Numbered from the stretch's first letter, positions 25,948 through 35,188 are shown. The stretch: DNA of 64,000 nucleotides from Microvirga pakistanensis (GCF_004458765.1 NZ_SPJX01000510.1:184156-248155); one strand, 5' to 3'. Numbers and translations are program-made. The notes: generated by a model not told the origin, from the sequence alone.

Positions 25948-27579
25948 ATGGCGACGAAGCGGCCGGGCCGGGCGGGGATCTTTGAAGGAACACCCCGGAC
26001 CCCGCACAAGCGTCGGGCCTGCGCCCCCTCCCCGACCATCCATGGCGGAGCTGCCTATTCCTGGGACATCCTGTCGGACACCCTGACCTGGAGCCCGAAC
26101 GCGGCCGCGCTGCTGGGGGTTCAGGCCCGGGACCTGCCACGGACCGGCAAGGCCTTCTCCGGGCTCGTCGAGCCTGGGATCGGCGCCGATCGCGGCGAGG
26201 CCATGGCCGCCCGGAGCGGTTCCACCCGCAGCTTCGAAACCCGCTACGCGCTACGCCTCGGGCCCGACCAGGTGCTGATGGTGGAGGATACCGGCCGCTG
26301 GTGGCCGGACGGACAGGGGCGTCCGGCCTTCGTGCGCGGCCTGCTGCGGACCGATGTGGACCCCTCCGTGCAAACCTGCCTCCCGGCGAGGATCCAGGCC
26401 CGTTCCGGCCTGCTGATCCAGATCCAGAACGGCATCAACGAGGCGCTCCGCCTCTCCCAGACCTGCACCCTGATCGTAGGAGCTCTGGAGGGGGACGGCG
26501 CGGACGCGCTCGACACCATCGCCCGCAGGCTCCGCCCCATGATGCGGCGGCAGGACCATTTCGGGGCCTTGAGCCCGAGCCGCTTCACCCTCACCCTGAC
26601 CGGCTGCCCGGCCTCGGAGGCCTCAGGTGCCATGAAGCGTGTGGCGGGGCTTTTGAGGGATTGCTCCGGCGTGCTGACCCTCGCGGCCGCCTGCGCGCCG
26701 GACCACACGTTCAAGGCCGCCAAGCTGCTGCGCTTCGCCGAGCAGGCCCTGGAGACGGCCCGGGCCGGTTCCCAGCCCTTCGCCCTCTACGATTCCCGCG
26801 CCGCCTCCCGTGCGGCCAGGGTCGAGAAGGCCTCCTTCGACCTGGTGTCCGCCCTCAACGATCGCCGCCTCGCCCTGGCCTGCGCCCCGATGGTGGACGC
26901 CCATAGCCGCGGCCCGGTCCTGATGCAGGCCTCGGCGGCTCTGACCGGCCCCGACGGAATGGCGATCCTCCTGGGCTCGGTCCCGGCCCTGAACGACGCG
27001 AATCTCAGCCTGCTCGTGGACGGGCGCATGCTCGAACTGGCGGCGGATCATCTGGCCGGCCATCCGCACGAGCGCCTCGCCCTGCCGGTGGCGCCCGCGA
27101 CCCTGAAGGACGGGGAATGGCTCGCGATGCTGGCCGCCCATCTGGGCGCGCGGCCCGGCATCGAGTCCCGCCTCGTGATCGAGGTGCCGGAGATCGCGCT
27201 CGGCCGGGACGGAACGCTTCTCGGCCGCCTCCATGCCATGAAGGCCCTCGGCATCGGCCTGGCGCTCTCGGGCTTCGGCTCGGGCCATGTCTCGCCCTTG
27301 AGCCTGCGCCACATGCCCTTCGACATGCTCAAGATCGACGGGGTCTATGTCCAGCCCTTGAAGCGCTCGACGGAGGACCGCCTCTTCGTGCGCGGCCTCG
27401 TCGACCGGGCCCAGAACATGGGCATCGCGCTCGCGGCCGAATGGGTGGACGACGAGGCGACCGCGCGGCTGCTCGCCGCCTGGGGCGTGGACTATCTGGA
27501 AGGCGCCCTGTTCGGCGAGCCTGAAACCGTCCTACCGCCGCAAAGCCTTGGCGAAAGGCTCAAGCGAGCCGGGGGATAA
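25948..27579 (+). CDS. PAS - degenerate GGDEF - degenerate EAL protein (non-catalytic c-di-GMP-type signalling protein)
   Basis: 543 residues from the ATG at 25948, with GAGGG eight bases before. Residues about 30-130 resemble a PAS fold (YSWDILSDTLTWSPNAAALLG). About 150-290 is a GGDEF-like fold without GGDEF. About 300-540 is an EAL fold. The catalytic marks are lost: the EAL signature is replaced by MQASAAL, DDFGTG reads LSGFGSG, and the ELTES-type helix reads LVIEVPE. LKIDGVYV and YLEGALFGEP keep the scaffold. It should not hydrolyse cyclic di-GMP but may bind it or a partner. No membrane segment is seen. Confidence 0.82.
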   Translation: MATKRPGRAGIFEGTPRTPHKRRACAPSPTIHGGAAYSWDILSDTLTWSPNAAALLGVQARDLPRTGKAFSGLVEPGIGADRGEAMAARSGSTRSFETRYALRLGPDQVLMVEDTGRWWPDGQGRPAFVRGLLRTDVDPSVQTCLPARIQARSGLLIQIQNGINEALRLSQTCTLIVGALEGDGADALDTIARRLRPMMRRQDHFGALSPSRFTLTLTGCPASEASGAMKRVAGLLRDCSGVLTLAAACAPDHTFKAAKLLRFAEQALETARAGSQPFALYDSRAASRAARVEKASFDLVSALNDRRLALACAPMVDAHSRGPVLMQASAALTGPDGMAILLGSVPALNDANLSLLVDGRMLELAADHLAGHPHERLALPVAPATLKDGEWLAMLAAHLGARPGIESRLVIEVPEIALGRDGTLLGRLHAMKALGIGLALSGFGSGHVSPLSLRHMPFDMLKIDGVYVQPLKRSTEDRLFVRGLVDRAQNMGIALAAEWVDDEATARLLAAWGVDYLEGALFGEPETVLPPQSLGERLKRAGG

Positions 27580-27585
27580 CCCATA

Positions 27586-27650
27586 CGTCATCGCCGGCAC
27601 AGGGCCGGCGATCCCGATCCGTTGAGCGCCGCGCCTTTCCAATCGGGACG
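27586..27650. repeat. Second-family palindromic repeat, copy 1
   Basis: CGTCATCGCCGGC followed by GCCGGCGATCCCGATCC forms a hairpin of TCGCCGGC/GCCGGCGA. It is related in layout (CGTCAT-GGCC-n-GGCC-ATC) to 38775-38816 and 42883-42972. It lies between the convergent EAL and phaR genes. Confidence 0.55.
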
Positions 27651-27677
27651 GCCATGGCAAGCCGGTATGAAGGGCGC

Positions 27678-28253
27678 TTATTTGTTCGCCAGCCTGTCGA
27701 GCTTGGCCTGCATGTCGGCCATCTGGCGCTTGAGCGCATCGAGATCGCTCGCTTCCTCCCCCTGAGGAGGGGTCTTCGGCCCGGGCATGCCGGGGCCTCC
27801 CGGGGGAAAGGGCGAGAACATGCGCATGGCCTCGGTGAAGAAGCTCATGTTCTTGCGCACCTGCTCCTCCATGGCCTGGAAGGCTCCGGGCCCGAAGGCC
27901 TGGGCCATCTGCTCCCGCAGCTTCTGCTGCTCCTGGGACAGGTTGTTCATGGAGAATTCGAGATAGCTCGGCACCAGGGCCTGCATGCTGTCCCCGTAGA
28001 AGCGGATGAGCTGGCGCAGCACCGTGACGGGCAGAAGGTTCTGCCCCTCCTTGTTCTCCTGCTCGAAGATGATCTGGGCCAACACCGTGCGGGTGATGTC
28101 CTCTCCGGATTTCGCGTCGTAGACCACGAAATCCTCCCCCTGGCGGACCATGCCGGCGAGGTCTTCCAGGGTCACGTAGGCCGAGGTGCCGGTGTGATAG
28201 AGGCGGCGGTTGGCATATTTCTTGATGATCGTCGGCTGTTTTTCCGTCGCCAT
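27678..28253 (-). CDS. phaR: Polyhydroxyalkanoate synthesis repressor PhaR
   Basis: 191 residues from the ATG at 28253. The N-terminal PHB/PHA accumulation-regulator DNA-binding domain reads IIKKYANRRLYHTGTSAYVT; the next segment has QIIFEQENKEGQNLLPVT. The C-terminal part is Gln/Met/Pro-rich and ends in a short coiled coil. PhaR binds PHB granules and represses phasin and related genes. It is divergent from phaA, a common arrangement in Rhizobiales. Confidence 0.95.
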   Translation of the reverse strand: MATEKQPTIIKKYANRRLYHTGTSAYVTLEDLAGMVRQGEDFVVYDAKSGEDITRTVLAQIIFEQENKEGQNLLPVTVLRQLIRFYGDSMQALVPSYLEFSMNNLSQEQQKLREQMAQAFGPGAFQAMEEQVRKNMSFFTEAMRMFSPFPPGGPGMPGPKTPPQGEEASDLDALKRQMADMQAKLDRLANK

Positions 28254-28467
28254 GTGCACCCAATACACTCCTGCAGGCCGGTGGCCGGGGTCCCGTCAAG
28301 AGATCGGCGGCCTTTACTGATTATAAGCCTTATGCCCCACGATCAAAGCGCCAAAAGTCTAAGAGCCGCATGCCTGAGTTGCTCTATCCTGTCCTTGACA
28401 TCCCACCATCTGGGGCTTTGATCGAACCAGCCCTATCTTTTTCGAATATCAGGCAGAGGAGAGAGGA

Positions 28468-29646
28468 ATGGCCCAGGACAGCATCGTCATCGTCGGCGCC
28501 GCGCGCACGGCGGTCGGCTCCTTCAACGGCGGCTTCGCCAATACCCCGGCGCACGAGCTCGGTGCCGTGGCCATCAGGGCCGCCCTCGAACGGGCCAAGG
28601 TCGACGGCGCCGAAGTGGACGAGGTGATCCTCGGCCAGATCCTCACCGCGGGCCAGGGCCAGAATCCCGCCCGTCAGGCCGCCATGGCCGCGGGCGTGCC
28701 GCAGGAAAAGACCGCCTGGGGCCTCAACCAGCTCTGCGGATCGGGCCTGCGCACGGTCGCCATCGGGATGCAGCAGATCGCCAACGGCGATGCCCGGATC
28801 ATCGTGGCGGGCGGCCAGGAATCCATGTCGCTCGCCCCGCACGCCGCGCACATGCGCTCGGGCACCAAGATGGGCGACTTCAAGCTCATGGACACGATGC
28901 TCAAGGACGGCCTCATGGACGCCTTCCACGGCTACCACATGGGCAACACCGCCGAGAACGTGGCCCAGCGCTGGCAGCTGACCCGCGAGGAGCAGGACCA
29001 GTTCGCCACCGCCTCCCAGAACAAGGCCGAGGCCGCCCAGAAGGAAGGCCGCTTCAAGGACGAGATCACGCCCGTCACCATCTCCACCCGCAAGGGCGAC
29101 ACCGTGGTGGATCAGGACGAGTACATCCGCGCCGGCACCACCCTCGAGGCCCTCGCCAAGCTCAAGCCCGCCTTCTCGAAGGACGGCACGGTGACGGCCG
29201 GCAACGCGTCGGGCATCAACGACGGCGCGGCCGCCGTCGTGATCATGACCGAGGCGGAAGCGCAGAGGCGCGGCCTCACCCCCCTCGCCCGCATCGCCTC
29301 CTGGGCCACCGCCGGCGTCGACCCGGCCATCATGGGCACGGGTCCGATCCCGGCCTCCCGCAAGGCTCTCGAGAAGGCCGGCTGGAAGGTTCAGGATCTC
29401 GAGCTCGTGGAGGCCAACGAGGCCTTCGCGGCCCAGGCGCTCGCGGTCAACAAGGACATGGGCTGGGATCCCTCCATCGTGAACGTGAACGGCGGCGCCA
29501 TCGCCATCGGGCACCCGATCGGCGCCTCCGGCGCGCGCGTTCTCGTGACCCTGCTGCACGAGATGGGCCGCCGCAACGCCAGGAAGGGCCTCGCCACCCT
29601 CTGCATCGGCGGCGGCATGGGCGTCGCCATGTGCCTGGAACGGTAA
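28468..29646 (+). CDS. phaA: Acetyl-CoA C-acetyltransferase
   Basis: 392 residues. The nucleophilic cysteine is in NQLCGSGLRTVA near residue 89, the histidine in GGAIAIGHPIGASGAR, and the second cysteine in TLCIGGGMGVAM near the C-terminus. The enzyme condenses two acetyl-CoA to acetoacetyl-CoA, the first step of polyhydroxybutyrate synthesis. GAGAGAGG lies eight bases before the ATG. It is followed by a terminator and phaB. Confidence 0.96.
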   Translation: MAQDSIVIVGAARTAVGSFNGGFANTPAHELGAVAIRAALERAKVDGAEVDEVILGQILTAGQGQNPARQAAMAAGVPQEKTAWGLNQLCGSGLRTVAIGMQQIANGDARIIVAGGQESMSLAPHAAHMRSGTKMGDFKLMDTMLKDGLMDAFHGYHMGNTAENVAQRWQLTREEQDQFATASQNKAEAAQKEGRFKDEITPVTISTRKGDTVVDQDEYIRAGTTLEALAKLKPAFSKDGTVTAGNASGINDGAAAVVIMTEAEAQRRGLTPLARIASWATAGVDPAIMGTGPIPASRKALEKAGWKVQDLELVEANEAFAAQALAVNKDMGWDPSIVNVNGGAIAIGHPIGASGARVLVTLLHEMGRRNARKGLATLCIGGGMGVAMCLER

Positions 29647-29692
29647 GAGACATTCCACCGACCGGCGGCGCTTCGGCGCCGCCCGATTCAAG

Positions 29693-29728
29693 AACGGCTT
29701 GCGCTTTCGAGGAGGCGCAAGCCGTTTT
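29693..29728 (+). terminator. Terminator-like hairpin between phaA and phaB
   Basis: AACGGCTTGCGC (29693-29704) pairs with GCGCAAGCCGTT (29715-29726) and ends in TTTT. It suggests that phaA transcription stops here and that phaB has its own promoter in 29729-29879. Confidence 0.82.
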
Positions 29729-29879
29729 CATATGTCTCGAAAGGCTTAAACGAAAATCGCGGGCCTACACTGTGCCGGAGAGCGCCACATGTATTAAGCT
29801 GTTGGCGGAGGAGGACCTCCACCGCATCAACGGATCCGCCAGAGATCCGCAATGAAACGGCTTGAGGGAAGGAAAAAGC

Positions 29880-30605
29880 ATGGCGCGCGTTGCATTGGTC
29901 ACCGGAGGTACTCGCGGCATCGGGGCCGCGATCACGATGGCCTTGAAGGAGGCCGGCTATCGGGTTGCGGCGAATTACGGCGGCAACGACGAGGCGGCCA
30001 ACCGGTTCAAGTCCGAGACGGACATCCCCGTCTTTAAGTTCGACGTCTCCGATCCGGCGGCCTGCGAGGCGGGCATCCGGGCCGTGGAGGCCGAACTCGG
30101 CCCCGTCGATATCCTGGTCAACAATGCGGGCATCACCCGCGACGGCATGTTCCACAAGATGAGCTTCGATCAGTGGTCCGCCGTGATCCGCACCAATCTC
30201 GATTCCATGTTCACCTGCACGCGCCCCGTGATCGAAGGCATGCGCGAACGCGGCTTCGGGCGCATCATCATCATCTCGTCCATCAACGGCCAGAAAGGCC
30301 AGATGGGACAGGCGAACTATTCCGCCGCGAAAGCGGGCGTGATCGGCTTCGCGAAGGCGCTGGCGCTCGAGAACGCCAACAAGGGCGTGACCGTCAACGT
30401 GATCGCCCCGGGCTACATCGCCACCGAGATGGTGAAGGCCGTGCCCGAGGAGGTTCTCAAGTCCAAGATCCTGCCGCTCATCCCCGTCGGACGCCTCGGG
30501 GAGGCGGAGGAGATCGCGCGCGGCGTGCTGTTCCTCGCGAGCGACGATGCAGGATTCGTGACGGGCTCCACCTTGAGCCTCAACGGCGGCCAGTACATGG
30601 CCTGA
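29880..30605 (+). CDS. phaB: Acetoacetyl-CoA reductase
   Basis: 241 residues from the ATG at 29880, with GGAAGG ten bases before. NADPH-binding TGGTRGIGAAI is near the N-terminus, NNAGITRDGMFHKM near residue 85, and the catalytic Ser-Tyr-Lys set is in the ISSINGQKGQMGQANYSAAK region. It reduces acetoacetyl-CoA to (R)-3-hydroxybutyryl-CoA for PHB synthesis. The PHB synthase gene phaC is not in the window. Confidence 0.95.
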   Translation: MARVALVTGGTRGIGAAITMALKEAGYRVAANYGGNDEAANRFKSETDIPVFKFDVSDPAACEAGIRAVEAELGPVDILVNNAGITRDGMFHKMSFDQWSAVIRTNLDSMFTCTRPVIEGMRERGFGRIIIISSINGQKGQMGQANYSAAKAGVIGFAKALALENANKGVTVNVIAPGYIATEMVKAVPEEVLKSKILPLIPVGRLGEAEEIARGVLFLASDDAGFVTGSTLSLNGGQYMA

Positions 30606-30727
30606 TTCTCGGCCTGTTTCCTGGCCTCACGAAAGGCGCTCTCCCGGGTATCGGCCGTCGGACGGAGGATCGACGCCTGTCCGGGAGCGCGTACGCGCCT
30701 CACGCATTCACAGACGGGGTTTCATCG

Positions 30728-31474
30728 ATGAATCGGATCGACATGGCGGGCCGCACCGTGGTCATCACGGGCGGAGCCCGCGGCATCGGCTATGCGATCG
30801 GCGAGCGGCTCGTCGAATCGGGCGCGAGGGTCGCTGTCTGGGATCTGCGCCCCGAGGAGGCCGAGGCGAGCGCCGCCGCCCTCTCGAAGGATTGCATCGG
30901 GCTGAGCGTCGACGTGTCGGACAGCCTCTCCGTCGAGCACGCCGCGCAGCAGACATTCGCCGCCTTCGGGCGCATCGACGGGTTGGTGAACGGGGCCGGG
31001 ATCACGGGCCCGGTCAAACCCCTGCCGGAGTACACGCCGGAGGAGTGGCGCAGCGTCGTCGAGGTCAACCTGACCGGAACCTTCAACTGCTGCCGGTCCA
31101 TCGTGCCGATCATGCAGGAGAACGATTACGGCCGCATCGTCAACATCGCGTCGGTGGCCGGCAAGGAAGGCAATCCGAACCTCGCGGCCTACAGCGCCGC
31201 GAAGGCCGGCGTGATCGGCCTCACCAAATCGCTCGGCAAGGAGCTCGCCAAGACGGGCATCGCCGTCAACTGCATCACGCCCACCACCGCCAAGACCAAG
31301 ATCCTCGAGACGCTGACGCCGGAATTCATCGAATACATGCGCGTGCGCATTCCCCGGGACCGCTTCGTCGAGCTCACCGAGATCGCCGCCATGGTGGCCT
31401 GGCTCCTCTCCGAGGAGAATTCGTTCACGACGGCCGCCACCTTCGACCTGAGCGGCGGGCGCACGACGTATTAG
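30728..31474 (+). CDS. SDR-family NAD(P)-dependent oxidoreductase
   Basis: 248 residues from the ATG at 30728. The coenzyme motif is TGGARGIGYAIGERL, NGAGITGP replaces the usual NNAG, and the catalytic tyrosine and lysine are in AAYSAAKAGVIG. An acidic residue (VWDLRP) after the second strand favours NAD. The C-terminus SGGRTTY is typical of classical SDRs acting on sugars or hydroxyacyl substrates. The substrate is unknown. It follows phaB by 122 bp on the same strand. Its TAG stop is the edge of an interspersed repeat. Confidence 0.85.
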   Translation: MNRIDMAGRTVVITGGARGIGYAIGERLVESGARVAVWDLRPEEAEASAAALSKDCIGLSVDVSDSLSVEHAAQQTFAAFGRIDGLVNGAGITGPVKPLPEYTPEEWRSVVEVNLTGTFNCCRSIVPIMQENDYGRIVNIASVAGKEGNPNLAAYSAAKAGVIGLTKSLGKELAKTGIAVNCITPTTAKTKILETLTPEFIEYMRVRIPRDRFVELTEIAAMVAWLLSEENSFTTAATFDLSGGRTTY

Positions 31475-31544
31475 AACATCGTTCATGCGGACCCGGAGGG
31501 CCGCGTCAGTGAAAACCGGGTCCACTTTTCCGCACGATGTGCTA
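31472..31544. repeat. Interspersed palindromic repeat, copy E
   Basis: Begins TAGAACATCGTTC and ends GCACGATGTGCTA. The internal block GACCCGGAGGGCCGCGTCAG is the reverse complement of the block in copies A, B and D, so this copy is inverted. The left TAG is the stop codon of the SDR gene. Confidence 0.85.
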
Positions 31545-31557
31545 GGTGGCGGGCATC

Positions 31558-32478
31558 ATGACGACGCGCACAGCCACCACCATCGGTCTCATCGCTATCC
31601 TGCTCTGGTCCCTGCTCGCCCTGTTCACGGCAGCGACGGGCAGGATCCCCCCGTTCCAGCTCAACGCCATGACGTTCCTCATCGGCGGCCTCGTGGGGAT
31701 GGGGAGCTGGATCGCGCGGCCGCAAGCCGTCAAGGCCCTGCGGCAGAAGCCGGTCGTGTGGGCGCTTGGGATCGGCGGCCTGTTCGGCTACCACGCGCTC
31801 TATTTCGCGGCGCTGCGCTGGGCGCCGCCGGCGGAATCGGGCCTGATCAACTATCTCTGGCCGCTTCTCATCGTGCTGTTCTCCTCTTTCCTGCCTGGCG
31901 AGCACCTGCGGCGCGCGCATCTCGTGGGCGCGCTTCTCGGCTTCGCGGGCGTGATCGTGCTGATCGCCGGGCGCGGCGCCTTCGACGCGCGGACGGAGTA
32001 CCTGCCCGGCTATGCCTGCGCCTTCGTGGCGGCGTTCGTGTGGGGCGGCTATTCCGTGCTCTCCCGGCGTTTCGGCCAGGTGCCCACGGACGCTGTCGCG
32101 GGCTTCTGTCTGATGACGGCGCTGTTGAGCTGGATCTGCCACCTGGCCTTCGAAACCACCGTGTGGCCGGAGACGACGACGCAATGGCTCGCCCTTCTGG
32201 CGCTGGGCTTAGGCCCCGTGGGCGGCGCCTTCTACGTGTGGGACATCGGCATGAAGCGCGGCGACATCCGCCTGCTCGGCGTCGCGTCCTACGCGACCCC
32301 CGTTCTGTCGACGCTGCTGCTCGTCCTCGCAGGCTATGCGGAACCGACGCTGACGCTGGCCCTCTCCTGCGGCCTCATCGTGGCGGGCGCGCTGGTGGCG
32401 ACGCTGACGCCCAAGGCCTTTTCAGGCAAAGCGGATCCGGCTCGCCTGAGCGTGCGGCGCGGCGCGGGAGAACGCTGA
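31558..32478 (+). CDS. DMT-family exporter, YddG-like (aromatic amino acid exporter type)
   Basis: 306 residues from the ATG at 31558; a GTG at 31546 is also open but abuts the repeat. Ten transmembrane helices are predicted. TIGLIAILLWSLLALFTAA and GLFGYHALYFAALRWAPPAE match the YddG branch of the EamA/DMT superfamily, which exports aromatic amino acids and related compounds. The substrate is inferred only. Confidence 0.82.
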   Translation: MTTRTATTIGLIAILLWSLLALFTAATGRIPPFQLNAMTFLIGGLVGMGSWIARPQAVKALRQKPVVWALGIGGLFGYHALYFAALRWAPPAESGLINYLWPLLIVLFSSFLPGEHLRRAHLVGALLGFAGVIVLIAGRGAFDARTEYLPGYACAFVAAFVWGGYSVLSRRFGQVPTDAVAGFCLMTALLSWICHLAFETTVWPETTTQWLALLALGLGPVGGAFYVWDIGMKRGDIRLLGVASYATPVLSTLLLVLAGYAEPTLTLALSCGLIVAGALVATLTPKAFSGKADPARLSVRRGAGER

Positions 32479-32499
32479 TCTCCCCAACGGGAGCAGCCC

Positions 32500-33258
32500 T
32501 CAGCCGGAGTGTCCGGGCATGACCCGGTGGGTGTAGCGATAGGCGGTTTCGAACCCGAGCGCGCCATAGAGGGAGCGCGCGACCTCGTTCTCCTCGCGCA
32601 CTTGGAGATAGGCGCTGCGCGCGCCTTCCTGGCAGCCCCAGGCCATGAGGCTCGAGACGACGCGGCGGCCGAGGCCGATGCCGCGCAGATCGGGTGCGAC
32701 CACGATGTCGTAAAGCCCGATATAGCCCCGCTCCACGACGCCCAGGCCCCATGCCACGGGCTTGTCGTCGAGGCTGAGGGTGGCGAAGGCGGCGTTCTGC
32801 CGGATGCGCGAGACGATCTGCATCAGGGTGGCGTCGTCGGCCTTGTCGCCCCCATAGGATCGTGCGGCCTCCCGCACCCAGTTCTTCGACGGATGAGGCC
32901 GCAGCTCGACCTCCGGATCGGCCTCGCAATCACCCATTTCGATAGCAGCCACGAGCACGTGGGTGGGCTCGATCGCCCTGAAGCCGCGCAGCTTGAGCCG
33001 CTCGTCCACGTCCTCGGCCTCGAGCCCGTTCAGCCGGAACGTCGGGCGCACATTCGCCTCGACGAAGCGGGCGATCATATGGTCGAGCAGCTCCTCGTCC
33101 AGGGCCGCGTTCGGCAGGAGGGGCGTGGCGGAATTCGCGCGCTTCGAATAGCCGTTGGCGAGACGCAGAATCCAGCCGTCATACGCCTGGTAGTCGAACG
33201 ACGGCCATGCATTCAGGAGCCGGCTTTCGAGTCCGATGATGAGGCCGTGGTCGTTCAT
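32500..33258 (-). CDS. GNAT-family N-acetyltransferase
   Basis: 252 residues from the ATG at 33258 (MNDHGLIIGLESRLLNAW). The GNAT fold is in the C-terminal half, with the acetyl-CoA loop VVAPDLRGIGLGRRVVSSLM near residue 200. The N-terminal half (YDGWILRLANGYSKRANSA) is typical of a larger subfamily with a leader domain. The substrate is unknown. It sits 31 bp downstream of gloB on the same strand and may be cotranscribed. Confidence 0.85.
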   Translation of the reverse strand: MNDHGLIIGLESRLLNAWPSFDYQAYDGWILRLANGYSKRANSATPLLPNAALDEELLDHMIARFVEANVRPTFRLNGLEAEDVDERLKLRGFRAIEPTHVLVAAIEMGDCEADPEVELRPHPSKNWVREAARSYGGDKADDATLMQIVSRIRQNAAFATLSLDDKPVAWGLGVVERGYIGLYDIVVAPDLRGIGLGRRVVSSLMAWGCQEGARSAYLQVREENEVARSLYGALGFETAYRYTHRVMPGHSG

Positions 33259-33289
33259 GGAATCCGCCGCTCCTCTCATGCGCCCTGCG

Positions 33290-34057
33290 TCAGAAAGTGT
33301 TCTTCCATTCCCTCAAGGATTGGAAGACCTCCACGGGCGCAGCGCCTTCCTTATGAACGGTTTTCGCCACGCTCGGCTCCCCGGCGCGCAGGAAAGGATT
33401 GGTCCCCTTTTCCACCCCGATCGTGGTCGGCACCAGGAAGCGTCCCTCGGCCTTCGCCCGCTCGGCCTCCCGGGCCCGCTCCCGCAGCGCCGCGTTGTCC
33501 GGATCGGCCGCCAGCGCGAAGCGCGCGTTCGAGAGCGTATAGTCGTGGCCGCAATAGACGCTCGTCTCGTCCGGGAGCGCCGCCAGCCGCTGCAGGGTGC
33601 GCCAGAAATCGGCATAGGTGCCCTCGAACATGCGCCCGCAGCCGAGGGTGAAAAGGGTGTCGCCCGCAAACAGCGTGCGGTCGTCCTCGAACCAGTACGA
33701 GACATGGTCGGCGCAATGACCGGGCGTTTCGAGAACCCGCGCCGCCAGGGTGCCCACCAGCACCCCGTCGCCCTCGCGCACCCACAGATCGGCGCCCGGC
33801 ACCGCCTCGCGCGCCTTGGCGGGCGCCACGACGCGGCAGCCGGTGCGGCTCTTGAGAGCCTCGACGGCCTGCACGTGATCGCTGTGGCGATGGGTGACGA
33901 GAATGTCCGTGAGGCGCCAGCCCGTCTCGGCGAGCGCGGCGAGGATCGGCCCCTCCTCCGGCGCGTCGATGGCGGCGCAGTCCCCCGTCTTGGGATCGTG
34001 GATCAGAACACCGATATTGTCCTGCAGACAGAGAAAGGCGTGAATCTGGGCTGGCAT
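33290..34057 (-). CDS. gloB: Hydroxyacylglutathione hydrolase (glyoxalase II)
   Basis: 255 residues from the ATG at 34057. The metal-binding motif is VTHRHSDHVQAVEAL near residue 55, followed by ETPGHCADHVSYWF, LFAGDTLFTLGCGRMFEG and YCGHDYTLSNARFA, all standard for GloB. It hydrolyses S-lactoylglutathione to lactate and glutathione in methylglyoxal detoxification. It is divergent from a methyltransferase gene, an arrangement common in Rhizobiales. Confidence 0.95.
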   Translation of the reverse strand: MPAQIHAFLCLQDNIGVLIHDPKTGDCAAIDAPEEGPILAALAETGWRLTDILVTHRHSDHVQAVEALKSRTGCRVVAPAKAREAVPGADLWVREGDGVLVGTLAARVLETPGHCADHVSYWFEDDRTLFAGDTLFTLGCGRMFEGTYADFWRTLQRLAALPDETSVYCGHDYTLSNARFALAADPDNAALRERAREAERAKAEGRFLVPTTIGVEKGTNPFLRAGEPSVAKTVHKEGAAPVEVFQSLREWKNTF

Positions 34058-34105
34058 GGCGGAACCTTGTCTTGATGCGCGGCGCGCGATCATGGAACAG
34101 TCAAC

Positions 34106-34245
34106 TAGAGCATTTTTCGGCGAAGTGGTTCCGGTTCGCCGTCAAAAATGCGGCATACCAAGAAAGAGAGCTGATTCCACGCACGTGGAGCCAGCTCTAG
34201 AGCCCCGGGGGCGAAAATGGAATCCGCCTTCGGGACGAAGCCGGT
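34106..34245. repeat. Class-II palindromic repeat and adjoining palindromes (copy F)
   Basis: 34106-34152 begins TAGAGCATTTTTCGGCGAA and its right arm TTCGCCGTCAAAAATGC mirrors it. A second hairpin at 34163-34196 pairs AGAGCTG with CAGCTCT and CCACG with CGTGG. A third partial unit (34196-34245) contains GGGGGCGAAAATGGAATCC. All lie in the divergent gap between gloB and the methyltransferase gene. Confidence 0.7.
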
Positions 34246-34321
34246 TCATGGAGGAGCGAAACCCTATCCCGATCCGTCGCCCTGCGTCGTCCGTAAGGAT
34301 CGACAGACATCCTGAGAGGCC

Positions 34322-35065
34322 ATGAGCATCGACATCACCGATCTGCGCAGCTTCTACGCGAGCCCTCTCGGGGCCGTGACGCGCCGCTATGTGGGCCGGG
34401 CCATCGATCGCTTCTGGGGCCCGCTCACGGGGCTGCGCGTGCTCGGCCTCGGCTATGCTCCGCCCTATCTCCCGTCTGCAAGAGGGGAAGCGGAGCGGAC
34501 GATCGCCTTCATGCCCGCGAGCCAGGGCGTGGTGAACTGGCCGGGTACCGGCGTGTCGGCCTCGGCCCTCGTGGACCCGCTGACCATGCCCCTGCCGGAC
34601 GCCTCCATCGACCGGGTGCTCGTGGTGCATGCGCTCGAGACGGTGGAGAGCCCGAGCGAGCTTCTCCACGAGATCTGGCGCATCCTCACCCCGGGCGGCC
34701 GCATCATCATGGTGGCGCCCAACCGCCGGGGCCTGTGGGCGCGGATGGACACCACCCCCTTCGGATACGGCCAGCCCTACAGCCGCTCCCAGCTCAAGAG
34801 CCTCATGCGCCAGACCTGGTTCTCGCCGGAAGGCTGGGCGGAGACCCTCTACGTGCCACCCCTCACCAGCCGCCTCGTGCTCGGCACGGCGCAAGCCTGG
34901 GAGAGCATCGGATCCGGCTTCTCCCTGCCCTTCGCCGGCCTTCACATCGTGGAGGCGACCAAGCAGCTCTACCGCCCCGGCACGGTCATGGCGGTGCGCC
35001 GCTCCCGCCGCACGAGCCCCGTTTTCGTACCGGCAACCGCGTCCAGGGTCGGAGAGCTTCCTTGA
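34322..35065 (+). CDS. SAM-dependent methyltransferase
   Basis: 247 residues. LRVLGLGYAPPYLPSA is a relaxed form of motif I, followed by the acidic DASIDRVLVVHALETVES (motif II) and RILTPGGRIIMVAPNRRG (post-motif II), which place it in the Methyltransf_11 group. Residues 120-200 form an insertion with RMDTTPFGYGQPYSRSQL. The target is unknown. Homologues paired with gloB are common in Rhizobiales. Confidence 0.82.
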   Translation: MSIDITDLRSFYASPLGAVTRRYVGRAIDRFWGPLTGLRVLGLGYAPPYLPSARGEAERTIAFMPASQGVVNWPGTGVSASALVDPLTMPLPDASIDRVLVVHALETVESPSELLHEIWRILTPGGRIIMVAPNRRGLWARMDTTPFGYGQPYSRSQLKSLMRQTWFSPEGWAETLYVPPLTSRLVLGTAQAWESIGSGFSLPFAGLHIVEATKQLYRPGTVMAVRRSRRTSPVFVPATASRVGELP

Positions 35066-35188
35066 TTTCGCCCGGTTTCAGGGGAGTAAGACGGGCCTCA
35101 ACTTGACTTGAGAGTCCTAAATCGCCAGTGTCCGCCTCCATTGGCGAGGCTGTTCCGTCACCCTGGCCTTCATTTTCCATAGAGTCTG

